From IMG/VR virus record IMGVR_UViG_3300023235_000043, positions 1 through 43,071 of that record: a stretch of DNA of 43,071 nucleotides; one strand, written 5' to 3'. Of this stretch, positions 25,332 to 32,672 are shown piece after piece. A model generated the notes under the pieces. It did no database searches and was not told where the DNA came from. It saw only the letters and a program-made list of their open reading frames with translations. Numbering within the stretch: the first letter of the stretch is position 1; each line of letters opens with the position of its first letter. Origin of the DNA: a virus. A program made the position numbers and the translations under genes.

Positions 25332-25681
25332 ACTTCTGGCGGGGTGAAGCCTTCTAGGTCAATAGCCAGACCTAGGTAGCCGACTGTATCGGCAAGGTGC
25401 TCATGATTCGTTCGATCGCCTGCGTCGGCACGCGCCTGCTTCAAGTCAGCCATCATGCGAGCCACGTCGTACGCTGAGAGCGTGTTGAGGGGGAGTCCGA
25501 GGGAGTGGTGCAAGTACAGGTTCCACCTATCGGCGGCATACTGAAAACTCCGGTTGGGTTCTCCATGAGTCACTGCGCGGGCGCCAACGGTTAGCTGCGC
25601 CTGGGCCGGGAGTACCGCACTCCGGGTCTTTGGGTCAGGTGGGAATACTTGCGGTGTTAGGTCTTCTGCGTTCACAGTCAT
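25328..25681 (-). CDS. DUF6378-type protein
   Basis: A 117-aa protein. The segment HGEPNRSFQYAADRWNLYL followed by LSAYDVARMMADLKQARA and DTVGYLGLAIDLEG matches the pattern I know as DUF6378: 'GDP..F...A..W..YL', then 'DVA.MM..LK.AR', then a histidine/asparagine and 'D..GY..LA'. These are small phage helical proteins, often placed among nucleotide or replication genes, with no established activity. The MazG-like helical build suggests nucleotide binding, which is inference. GAGGGTGACTC precedes ATG 25681. Its TAA stop overlaps the TTA where the ATPase frame appears to begin. Confidence 0.75.
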   Translation of the reverse strand: MTVNAEDLTPQVFPPDPKTRSAVLPAQAQLTVGARAVTHGEPNRSFQYAADRWNLYLHHSLGLPLNTLSAYDVARMMADLKQARADAGDRTNHEHLADTVGYLGLAIDLEGFTPPEV

Positions 25682-25690
25682 GAGTCACCC

Positions 25691-26665
25691 TCAATTTGGA
25701 TAATGAATGGGAGCAATGCCTTTGGTAATCATACCTTCGCGGGCATGCACCCAGTTATCAGCAGAGCGGAGGAGGTCCTGAGTCAGTCTACGATGTACGT
25801 ATTCTAACCGCCCCTTCCTGCGCTTTGCAGATTCTTGATCCATGTAGCTAAGCCACACAGTATAGCTGTCCAACTCGGACTCAAGCATCTTACGGAAATA
25901 GCGGCCAATCGCATACCGCTCATACGCCATCAACTCCATCAACTGAAGCTGAGTCGGCGCATCTTTGGACACCATGTATCGGGCGCCCAAACCCGTTTGA
26001 TCCCCGGTCATGTGGAAGAGTCGAAGAGGTTTGCCGATATGGAATCCGCCCAGGTCTTCTGCCAAAGCAGCCCAGAACGGCATCACAATATCGTTGGCAT
26101 AGTGGGAGGGGAGGGGACCGAAGCGATCCCAAAGCGCGCGACTCCATGCGGTGCTGCCATTGATCCAGGCGCCCGATCCGTCGAAGTTCGCGAAGTCCTC
26201 AATCGGAATCTTACGGAACACACCCATCGACACAGTGCGCTGGCTGATCGTTCCATCGTTCTTCTTGATATCTTGGTTACTACTGATGAAACCAGGCTTA
26301 CCCTGTGACTCGTAGTACTGCATCGTAGTACCGACTCGTAGGGGATACTCAATATCATCGCCAGTGGACATGATAAAGAACTCATTATCGCACTGTTTCA
26401 TCAGCCAATTCAAATGCTGGTGGACTCCACGAACTGAGTCCTCATTGACTTCGCGGGGACAATGGCCAAGCTTGATCGTGTGGCGCCCCTTGTAAGTCTC
26501 TCGATACTCGCGGAGGATGGCAAGAGTCCCGTCGGTAGACTGGTGATCCGACAGTACCAGGTCAAAGTCCTCGCATTCTTCTTGCGCTAGGATTGACTCG
26601 ACTGCCGCGGTGACAGTCTCGACTTCGTTGTAGACGGGTAGTAAGACAGCGACTCGGTTAGTCAT
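25691..26665 (-). CDS. Glycosyltransferase family 2 protein
   Basis: A 324-aa GT-A fold enzyme. The N-terminus has the GT2 signature VAVLLPVYNEVETVTAAVES, then SDHQSTDGT (39-47), and the metal-binding acidic motif TGDDIEYP (101-108). GT2 enzymes move a sugar from a nucleotide sugar to an acceptor. The C-terminal part (about 200-324) would bind the acceptor and shows no transmembrane segment. It lies between a DUF6378 protein and the polymerase, with its own ribosome site GAGGGAAATCT before ATG 26665. The target is unknown: modified DNA bases, host surface glycans or virion proteins are options. I see no base hydroxymethylase in the window. Confidence 0.85.
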   Translation of the reverse strand: MTNRVAVLLPVYNEVETVTAAVESILAQEECEDFDLVLSDHQSTDGTLAILREYRETYKGRHTIKLGHCPREVNEDSVRGVHQHLNWLMKQCDNEFFIMSTGDDIEYPLRVGTTMQYYESQGKPGFISSNQDIKKNDGTISQRTVSMGVFRKIPIEDFANFDGSGAWINGSTAWSRALWDRFGPLPSHYANDIVMPFWAALAEDLGGFHIGKPLRLFHMTGDQTGLGARYMVSKDAPTQLQLMELMAYERYAIGRYFRKMLESELDSYTVWLSYMDQESAKRRKGRLEYVHRRLTQDLLRSADNWVHAREGMITKGIAPIHYPN

Positions 26666-26684
26666 AGATTTCCCTCAAACAATA

Positions 26685-26710
26685 GGCCGGGAGTCTTTCA
26701 ACCCCCGGCC
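26685..26710 (-). terminator. Intrinsic terminator-like hairpin before the glycosyltransferase
   Basis: GGCCGGG (26685-26691) pairs with CCCGGCC (26704-26710). Read on the minus strand the stem is followed by TATTGTTTG, a weak T-rich tract. It lies between the small gene at 26730 and the glycosyltransferase start at 26665, so it should reduce transcription of the last part of the operon. Confidence 0.6.
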
Positions 26711-26729
26711 CTTTGGTGTATCCGCCGAC

Positions 26730-26990
26730 TTAAACGGGCGCAGCGGCCATCGCGGCGGACATGGTGTTCAACTCGTAACGCAGCTGAATCGCCGTGACGG
26801 GGGCAATCAAGTCGAAGTTGCCTCCGATACCAACTGTGGTACTGCGATTCGCCGGTGCTGTGTCCGGGTCGGGGATCAGTGCAGTCAAACTGTCAACCAT
26901 GACAGCAATGGCTGCTTGACTCGACGAGATGATTGTCGTGGCCACGTCGGCATAAGTACCGAATGCGGTGCCGGGAGTTGCTTCGACCAC
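26730..26990 (-). CDS. Small alanine/threonine-rich protein
   Basis: An 86-aa protein of unknown function, rich in A, T, S, I and V, with a regular strand/helix pattern (TYADVATTIISSSQAAIAVM). It starts at GTG 26990 with a strong GGAGG eight bases upstream, directly after the polymerase stop, and is followed by a terminator-like hairpin. The strong ribosome site and following terminator suggest it is made in quantity. The sequence has a virion-protein feel rather than that of a replication enzyme, but it shows no motif. Confidence 0.6.
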   Translation of the reverse strand: MVEATPGTAFGTYADVATTIISSSQAAIAVMVDSLTALIPDPDTAPANRSTTVGIGGNFDLIAPVTAIQLRYELNTMSAAMAAAPV

Positions 26991-26999
26991 TAGGGCCTC

Positions 27000-29681
27000 C
27001 TATGCAATGAGTTTCAAGGGACTCGTGTCCCAGGTAGCTTGAAGCTGCGCGAGGCTAGGCGGTTGTTTAGGATCAAACTTGAGCATGTTAGCATCGTCGC
27101 CCCATCTGAATCCAACAAGCGCCTCGGCAGGCACATACATCTTGCGTCCATGTACTATGCACTTTCGCTCCATTACTGTCAATGCCTTATTTATTAACTC
27201 GACATACCGCGCCAAAGGAACCTCGGCAATAATGGAGTCGTGAACTTGTAGCAGTAGCCTAAAACCGTCCCTTTCAAGCTGATGCCTTCCATCCAATGAT
27301 TGTGAACCGAATCGACTCGCAGCCAACACTCGATTGTCTGGCTCAGTAAAATTGAAATCGTTTGGCCCGTCTCTAAATGACTTAGGCACCCATCCGAAGT
27401 AGTATTCCAGTAGAGATCTATTGATGTTCCCCGCTGTATCGGATTGCCCATAGAATGCGGTGGCTTCCCTCTGCGTATCCGAGTCACCAACGTCCCCGAA
27501 GAACGTCCGGACCATTCCAAACGCATTAGCCAAGGCGGGCGCGGTTTTGAGTGACGCTGCAATTTCACCGTACCACTCCTTCTGTGATAGTCGCGGATAT
27601 AGCTGCCGGAAGCTGTCGAGAATCCGCTGGCAGAAACGCCATAGCTGCTCCTCCTTCCAACTCAACGCATCGACATGGCCCAGGTGAATCGCGGCTGCCA
27701 TGACAGCTTCGCGGCCCATCGTATAGTACAGAGTCTTACCCATCATCTGGAAGTTCGCACCATGCACGACTCGCTTAGTGATGGGGCGGATACCCTTCTG
27801 TGGGTGCATGTACTCACCGTACTCACCGGACGCCTTCTCTTTCTTAACCCCGGCAAGAATCTCATCAACATCAAGCTGGAAGAAGTGGGCGGCATGAATC
27901 GCATGGGTATCCTTCCCACTCGTCATGGTCGCCATGTACTTCTCATCCTCACTCTCGAACGCAATCCACACGGCATCGCTCTGAGAGTAATCGAGGTTCA
28001 CCAGCACATGACCAGGACTCGCTATCATCCAGTCACGCAAATCGGTGGGGATGTTCTGTTGATTCCGCCCGTCCCAGAAGTCGCTTGACTTGCTGGTAAA
28101 TCGCCATGTCTCTGTGACCGGCGCGAGTTTCGTGCGGTACCGATTGCCCCAGATCTTCACGTCAATGAAGTCGCTGATTCGTTTGCGGGGGCGCATCGTG
28201 TTACGAAGGGCGTCGATGTATCTGCGGAAGATGGGGTGGTCCAGCCGCATAAGATTCAGAGAAGCCGCTGCGGTGCTGCGGTTCTTCCGCTTGATCTTGT
28301 AATCGCGGCAGCCCAGCACATCGTAGATGAGCCATTGCTTCTGCGGCACGGACTCAGGGTTGAACTCAGGCTGCCCAGTCAGCACACGGAGCCTCTGGAT
28401 TTGGGCGGCCCTCGAATCGTTCAGGTGCTTCTCATGCACCAGTCTCCTATCCTCATCAGTAGCGAATCCTCGCATGGACATATTCCACGCAATGATCGCG
28501 AGCATGAACTCTTCCATGTAGTTCCGCAGAGCCCACTCATTACTGACCACTGTATCCAGCACCCACTTAATAGCGAGTGCGGTGTAATGACAGTCCTTCG
28601 CGTTGTACTCCCAGTACCGCTCCATGTCGGTATCTCTGCGAGTCTCGTCCTTGTCCTCAATCCCTTTTATATCAGACTTCCAGTACTGATATGTGTCCAC
28701 CGTGAGACTCGTGATGAAGTCGAGACTCTTGGGTAACTCTGGGTACAGCGAATGCCACAGGTGCATGGAGTCTAGGTAGTACCCATCACAGGGCGCACGC
28801 CACTTCACTCCATGAGACGAATCATACGTCCCGTTCTGCATACCCTTGGGGACAGGGCTGGCATTGATTCTCTGGACTATCTTCCAAAGCTTTACCAACT
28901 CATCATGAGTCCACATCATACCGCCAGGAATAAACTGGTCGTAGAAGGGGAACACAAAGGAGATAATTCTACCGTCTGCATGGACTCCAGTGTACCCTAC
29001 ACAGGTCATGAAGCAATGCTTGGCACCCTTTGTCTCAATGTCGTGACTCATGAACTGGCAGGACATAAGGTATTCGGCGGCTATCTCCGCGTCCTCCAGC
29101 TTCTTCACAACAAAGTGTTTGAACTCAGGCTCGGGGCGAGTCTCCCCCCTAAACACACGACCGGCTTTCGACCAGTCATGCAAGAGAATCCACCTCCCGG
29201 CCTTCACTGTGTATGTATTATTAGTGGACTCATCCCCCTCCTCATCATCCAGCCAGCCACGTTGCTTCTTACTGGCGAATGTGTGGAGGACATTGATGGG
29301 GTAAGTCACGACTACCTTGCAGGTGATTCGCTCATCCTCGGTAGTGTACTCGTACACGCTGCCGCGCACCTTATCAATGCTATGTTGCTGGAGTCCTGTC
29401 ACCACTCCCAGGACAGCGGGATCGCAGGTGACGATCAACTCGCTGTGGGTGGCGTGAATGAGTTTGTCCATGGAGGCCCGCACTGTGTCGAAGTGTGCGG
29501 GATTCAACTTCCATGTGTAGGTGCTGTGCTGCACCAAGGGCTTCGGGCACTCCCGGTAAATCGTGACGGGGAGTACGCTGCTGGGGCGGAGTCCCGCTGC
29601 CTGTACTACGAGTGCCCACTGGCTGCGGTAGGCTTGAGTCATCCCACGCGCGTCGAGGAAATAGAGAATGTTACCCTTCAA
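27000..29681 (-). CDS. polA: Family A DNA polymerase with UDG-like N-terminal region
   Basis: An 893-aa replicative polymerase. Residues about 1-140 resemble the uracil-DNA glycosylase superfamily (ELIVTCDPAVLGVVTG, KVRG at 104-107, VVVTYPIN). The 3'-5' exonuclease has D214 and E216 (SHDIETKG), D287 (NGTYDSSHG) and Y359/D363 (YNAKDCHY). The polymerase has motif A D564 (NLDYSQSDA), motif B R632, K636 and F644, and motif C H814/D815 (LLQVHDSI). The usual motif A glutamate (steric gate) is aspartate 569 here. There is no 5'-3' exonuclease. The start is TTG 29681, overlapping the previous stop as TTGA, with GAGAGGACTC upstream. Confidence 0.93.
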   Translation of the reverse strand: MKGNILYFLDARGMTQAYRSQWALVVQAAGLRPSSVLPVTIYRECPKPLVQHSTYTWKLNPAHFDTVRASMDKLIHATHSELIVTCDPAVLGVVTGLQQHSIDKVRGSVYEYTTEDERITCKVVVTYPINVLHTFASKKQRGWLDDEEGDESTNNTYTVKAGRWILLHDWSKAGRVFRGETRPEPEFKHFVVKKLEDAEIAAEYLMSCQFMSHDIETKGAKHCFMTCVGYTGVHADGRIISFVFPFYDQFIPGGMMWTHDELVKLWKIVQRINASPVPKGMQNGTYDSSHGVKWRAPCDGYYLDSMHLWHSLYPELPKSLDFITSLTVDTYQYWKSDIKGIEDKDETRRDTDMERYWEYNAKDCHYTALAIKWVLDTVVSNEWALRNYMEEFMLAIIAWNMSMRGFATDEDRRLVHEKHLNDSRAAQIQRLRVLTGQPEFNPESVPQKQWLIYDVLGCRDYKIKRKNRSTAAASLNLMRLDHPIFRRYIDALRNTMRPRKRISDFIDVKIWGNRYRTKLAPVTETWRFTSKSSDFWDGRNQQNIPTDLRDWMIASPGHVLVNLDYSQSDAVWIAFESEDEKYMATMTSGKDTHAIHAAHFFQLDVDEILAGVKKEKASGEYGEYMHPQKGIRPITKRVVHGANFQMMGKTLYYTMGREAVMAAAIHLGHVDALSWKEEQLWRFCQRILDSFRQLYPRLSQKEWYGEIAASLKTAPALANAFGMVRTFFGDVGDSDTQREATAFYGQSDTAGNINRSLLEYYFGWVPKSFRDGPNDFNFTEPDNRVLAASRFGSQSLDGRHQLERDGFRLLLQVHDSIIAEVPLARYVELINKALTVMERKCIVHGRKMYVPAEALVGFRWGDDANMLKFDPKQPPSLAQLQATWDTSPLKLIA

Positions 29682-29827
29682 CGTATTGAGTCCTCTCGGT
29701 ACACACCACGGGGGACCGTGAAGTAGGTGATCTTAATGGGCCACACCCAGACTACGACTCGTCTGAATCCCCCAGGGGTGAAGGTGGAAACGAAGGTGCC
29801 GCGCCACTGTTTGTACCTGATCTTCAT
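29678..29827 (-). CDS. 49-aa basic protein in overlap with neighbours
   Basis: A 49-aa frame that exactly fills the gap between the zinc-type protein and the polymerase. Its ATG (29827) overlaps the upstream stop as ATGA, and its TGA overlaps the polymerase TTG as TTGA. The product starts MKIRYKQWRGTFVSTF and contains the beta-rich, aromatic segment VVVWVWPIKITYF, with about ten basic residues. Overlaps on both sides, the same as at confirmed genes here, are the main evidence. Function is unknown; it may serve mainly to couple translation into the polymerase. Confidence 0.65.
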   Translation of the reverse strand: MKIRYKQWRGTFVSTFTPGGFRRVVVWVWPIKITYFTVPRGVYREDSIR

Positions 29828-30147
29828 GCGGGTGGACGCAACTCATCAATGTGAGTTCCGCAACGAGTACACACCTTGGGGTCCTCGCTCGCTACATGGC
29901 CGGGGCAGGCTTCGGGATCGTACAGGTATTGCCTCCCCGTCACATCTGGACGAACCCGCTCTTCGAACTCAGGCCAAGAAGGGCTAACGCGGTCGAGGGT
30001 TCTTCGAATGACCGTTGCCATGTCCTCTAGGTAGGACGAATCGCTTTTGATGAGGCTGGCTTCCTCAAGCCATCTGGCTCCATCCCTCAGCACCGCCTCA
30101 GCCGCGATTAGCGTGGCGCGCAGTTCTTCCTTCACCGGATCAGTCAT
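29824..30147 (-). CDS. Small protein with C-terminal zinc-knuckle pattern
   Basis: A 107-aa protein. Residues 1-70 are helical and charged. The C-terminus has C81, H84, C93 and C96 (ACPGHVASEDPKVCTRCG), a plausible four-ligand zinc site. Such small helical proteins with a zinc knuckle often bind nucleic acid or a partner protein; nothing more specific can be said. ATG 30147 lies eight bases before the end of the TSCPD gene and is preceded by GAGGGAGTCAC, with GAGTC joined to the ribosome site. Confidence 0.65.
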   Translation of the reverse strand: MTDPVKEELRATLIAAEAVLRDGARWLEEASLIKSDSSYLEDMATVIRRTLDRVSPSWPEFEERVRPDVTGRQYLYDPEACPGHVASEDPKVCTRCGTHIDELRPPA

Positions 30148-30484
30148 GTGACTCCCTCACAACGTGTTCAATGATAGCCCCGATCCAACTCGCAGGCCGG
30201 AACTTAGTCTCATCTGCATTCTCAGGAATCCGCGCGATGCTTTTCGTGAAGGCTTCGGGCGGCACTCCATGCTGGAGAGCGATGCTGATAACCACGCACG
30301 CATCATCCAGAATGAACTCAATGTCTGTGCCCTGTTTGGCTCCGGCGGCGAATACTTCTTTGACTCGCCCCTCATCGTCAAGCCCCAGGGAAATGGGATA
30401 TCTAATCTCGATACCGTCAGGGCGGACGTAGGTTACTATCTCAGTAACCTGACTCCTACGGTTAGGTAGTCGTGTGCGGCTCAT
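30140..30484 (-). CDS. TSCPD-domain protein (ribonucleotide-reductase-like C-terminal module)
   Basis: A 114-aa protein starting MSRTRLPNRR. It shows the pattern of TSCPD proteins, a module found at the C-terminus of class II ribonucleotide reductases (NrdJ) and in free-standing bacterial proteins beginning RLPNRR: a strand pair, GRVKEVFAAGAKQGTDIEF, then a helix DDACVVISIALQHGV, PPEAFTKSI and a final SWIGAIIEHVV helix. Here it stands alone; no reductase is in the window. It may bind host reductase or nucleotides. ATG 30484 has AGGAAGGAGATATCTAGC upstream, the best ribosome site in this block; earlier upstream codons are not needed. Confidence 0.7.
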   Translation of the reverse strand: MSRTRLPNRRSQVTEIVTYVRPDGIEIRYPISLGLDDEGRVKEVFAAGAKQGTDIEFILDDACVVISIALQHGVPPEAFTKSIARIPENADETKFRPASWIGAIIEHVVRESHD

Positions 30485-30513
30485 GCTAGATATCTCCTTC
30501 CTGTGAATGAGTA

Positions 30514-30538
30514 GGGGGAGCCCCAATGTGACTCCCCC
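30514..30538 (-). other. Hairpin in the leader of the TSCPD gene
   Basis: GGGGGAG (30514-30520) pairs with CTCCCCC (30532-30538) around an 11-base loop. It lies about 30 bases before the TSCPD start on the minus strand. There is no T-tract, so it is better seen as a transcript-stabilising or processing hairpin than as a terminator. Confidence 0.5.
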
Positions 30539-30548
30539 CACCCCTCAC

Positions 30549-30581
30549 AAGGCAGCTTCGAGGTTGGAGCTAGGCTGCCTT
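30549..30581 (-). other. Hairpin over the end of the SSB-like gene
   Basis: AAGGCAGC (30549-30556) pairs with GCTGCCTT (30574-30581). The stop codon of the SSB-like gene (30570-30572) lies in the loop. No T-tract follows on the minus strand. With the next hairpin it forms a pair of structures between two genes, which may uncouple their expression. Confidence 0.5.
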
Positions 30582-31070
30582 ATCTGCGGCCGCGACTCCA
30601 GCGGCGCCGACCTTGACGAACTGAATGTTCGCGTAAGGGTTCGACTTGTCTTGCGGGTTCTTCCGGTGCTTGATGTTCGCTTTGAATCGGTGGGTAACGA
30701 ACTTCCCAAGCATGTCGGACACATTGCCAGTCAAGTCGGGCATGGCTGAATCCTCCATGAACGCTTTCGCGCGTCCAAGGCCGTCGATGTCACGAATCCA
30801 GAAAGTCTCGGAGTGGGTTTTCCCGATGTAGCTTGCTTCGGAATCTCCCTCAGCCAGACCTTGGAGTCCAAACACTTCGAGTACCTTGACTTGGTAGGTG
30901 ATGACCGGAACTGTCTCCGGATCGTCGGGCTTCGTACCCGCGCGCTCCGAGAGTTCAGCCTGCGTGACTTCAAAGGTGTACCCGCCAACCGGGAGATTCG
31001 AAAACCTCACAGCTTCGACGGCACCCATGTCGATTCCAGCCAGGTCGGCTAGAGATAGTGGTGCATTCAT
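30570..31070 (-). CDS. Putative single-stranded DNA-binding-like protein
   Basis: A 166-aa protein with a beta-rich body (about 20-150): FSNLPVGGYTFEVTQAEL, TYQVKVLEVFGLQGL, then SHSETFWI-like and KFVTHRFKANIKH strands, with a basic, asparagine-containing region near the C-terminus. This recalls phage SSB-like and DUF669-like proteins that lie beside Sak4-type ATPases and exonucleases, as here. A classical acidic SSB tail is missing; the end is alanine-rich. The ATG at 31070 is chosen because GGAAAA lies six bases upstream; a TTG 12 bases before is less likely. Function is inferred from fold impression and neighbours. Confidence 0.5.
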   Translation of the reverse strand: MNAPLSLADLAGIDMGAVEAVRFSNLPVGGYTFEVTQAELSERAGTKPDDPETVPVITYQVKVLEVFGLQGLAEGDSEASYIGKTHSETFWIRDIDGLGRAKAFMEDSAMPDLTGNVSDMLGKFVTHRFKANIKHRKNPQDKSNPYANIQFVKVGAAGVAAADKAA

Positions 31071-31138
31071 TCTGTTTTCCAATTCAGTGTGTTACTCTGT
31101 GATGATGTGACTCGTGTCCCATCAGGTAGTCCCGTGAA

Positions 31139-31327
31139 TTACGACGACTTAATCGTAACCGTCACAGGTTCGTCGGCGGTCGCATCGTCTTCGTCGGACG
31201 TTCCACCTTCTTGAATCACGGCTCCGACGGCGAGTTCGTCCCCATCCGGTCCCTCGATAACAACGGGAGCGGCTGGGTCCATCATGGTGAGTCTACGAAT
31301 CAACTCAAGCACTGTAATCTGTCGCAT
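31139..31327 (-). CDS. Small acidic protein of unknown function
   Basis: A 62-aa protein. Its first half, VLELIRRLTMMDPAAPVVIEGPDG, looks like a small alpha/beta unit often seen in phage proteins; the second half is acidic (TSDEDDATADEP) and ends in a threonine/valine strand. GTGAGG lies six bases before ATG 31327, overlapping the region of the ATPase stop. It sits between the ATPase and the SSB-like protein and may assist either, but there is no direct evidence. Confidence 0.6.
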   Translation of the reverse strand: MRQITVLELIRRLTMMDPAAPVVIEGPDGDELAVGAVIQEGGTSDEDDATADEPVTVTIKSS

Positions 31328-31336
31328 GGGGTAGCC

Positions 31337-32359
31337 TCACTTCTCTTTGTTGATGAGTGCGGAGAGTCCTTTTCCGCTACCAATGTCGGCCTTCCCTTTC
31401 GGTGGGACTAACGGTACATTCCCAACGGGTTCCCATTTGAACTCGCCAGGCTCGAAGAACCGGATTCCCCCGATAGGTTTATCCAAGTCAGGGGTGACTC
31501 CCAGTTGCTTCAAGAGGTTGGGCAAGGAGTACTCAGAGGTGGGGCGCTTGTCATTCCACACACTCCCTGAGCCTTGCCGATTCTGGTCGGGACGGGCGTC
31601 GATGACTCGCTCTCTCATAGCGTCCACCTCCATCCATAGTACGTCCTCGAAGTTCTTCGCGATCTGCATACCATGCGGCTTGCTGGTACTGAGCGGAGTC
31701 GTCATGGAGAACAGGATCGTCTTGTCCTTCTCTTTCACGTTACCGACTTTAACCCCTCGTGGATTCGCCAGCTTCTCATACTCATCCGCGTGGAAAATTA
31801 CAATCACGTGGCAGGGAGCATGAGTCAAAGAGCTGAGCATAGCGGTGGCTTGGAGCGCAGTCTTCTGGTACATCGGACGCAACTCCGGGACAGTACACTC
31901 ACTGATCTCCATTTCATTCTCCAGCGCCCACTCCCACTGAATGGCCCGGACGTAGGTGGAGTACGAGTCACACACGATGACGTCGTTGCTCGTCATGGCC
32001 CCGAGAGTAATCTCCCAATACCTATGAGTCTCATCAACCTCACCCATGCTGGAATCCCAGAACCGCTGGGCATCGAAGTCCCATATGACCTTGTTCTTCG
32101 TCACTAACCGGGCCAGGATGCGATTGAATCGCGGAGTGTGCATCGTATCCTTGCAGTTCATGTAGAACATACGCTTCTGTGCGGCGGGACTCAACTTGGT
32201 GAGAGTCCCCATCGACACATCGCCATCCAGGTACAGCACGTTGAACCCAGCTTCGGCGGCCATCATAGCCCAGTGAGTCTTCCCTATCTTGGCGGGACCA
32301 ATCACACCCACACGGGCGAGGCGAGCTGCATTGGGGAGCTGTGAGAAATCGCTAGACAT
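31337..32359 (-). CDS. RecA-fold ATPase (Sak4-like recombination ATPase)
   Basis: A 340-aa P-loop ATPase. Walker A is GPAKIGKT (21-28) after VGVI, followed by VLYLDGDVS (41-49), and Walker B is DVIVCDSYS (126-134). This order and length match the AAA_24/Sak4-like group, RecA-core proteins that promote strand annealing or recombination in phages together with an SSB and an exonuclease, both present nearby. The C-terminal part has a low-complexity end (SGKGLSALINKEK). Start ATG 32359 overlaps the previous gene's end. Confidence 0.85.
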   Translation of the reverse strand: MSSDFSQLPNAARLARVGVIGPAKIGKTHWAMMAAEAGFNVLYLDGDVSMGTLTKLSPAAQKRMFYMNCKDTMHTPRFNRILARLVTKNKVIWDFDAQRFWDSSMGEVDETHRYWEITLGAMTSNDVIVCDSYSTYVRAIQWEWALENEMEISECTVPELRPMYQKTALQATAMLSSLTHAPCHVIVIFHADEYEKLANPRGVKVGNVKEKDKTILFSMTTPLSTSKPHGMQIAKNFEDVLWMEVDAMRERVIDARPDQNRQGSGSVWNDKRPTSEYSLPNLLKQLGVTPDLDKPIGGIRFFEPGEFKWEPVGNVPLVPPKGKADIGSGKGLSALINKEK

Positions 32360-32672
32360 AGGCTTTCTTACTCCGAGTTCGTTGCTTCTGAATCATCCAG
32401 CTGGGGCGGTCCCAGTGTGATGTATAGACTGTCATGTAGCGGACTCGCCAATAGACTCCACGGGCTTGCAATTCGATCACATGGTTGCGGCGGTAATGAG
32501 TCAGCGAGTTATGGAGTTCCTTCTCCGTCCACTTGCCGGGGTGGTCGGCTTCGGCGGCAGCTAGAAACTCCTTCATTGTGAACACGACTCCGAGTCCCTT
32601 GGACTGGAGAAATGCCACGGTCCACTTCGCTCGGGGACTCTTAGGGATGACGGCTACTGTGTCGTCAGTCAT
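32352..32672 (-). CDS. Small basic protein with possible winged helix
   Basis: A 106-aa protein rich in K, R and aromatic residues. Residues about 35-85 show helix-turn-helix-type content (FTMKEFLAAAEADHPGKW, then ELHNSLTHYRRN, then VYWRVRYMTVY). Small DNA-binding regulators fit, but the match is only structural. ATG 32672 (MTDDTV) is preferred because it overlaps the upstream stop as TGATG with GGATATGGAT before it; an ATG eight codons upstream exists. Confidence 0.55.
   Translation of the reverse strand: MTDDTVAVIPKSPRAKWTVAFLQSKGLGVVFTMKEFLAAAEADHPGKWTEKELHNSLTHYRRNHVIELQARGVYWRVRYMTVYTSHWDRPSWMIQKQRTRSKKAYV

Noticed and set aside
28812-29726. Open frame of 304 codons on the plus strand inside the polymerase gene
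   Set aside because: It is antisense to the exonuclease and N-terminal region with clear motifs; the product looks like shadow sequence.
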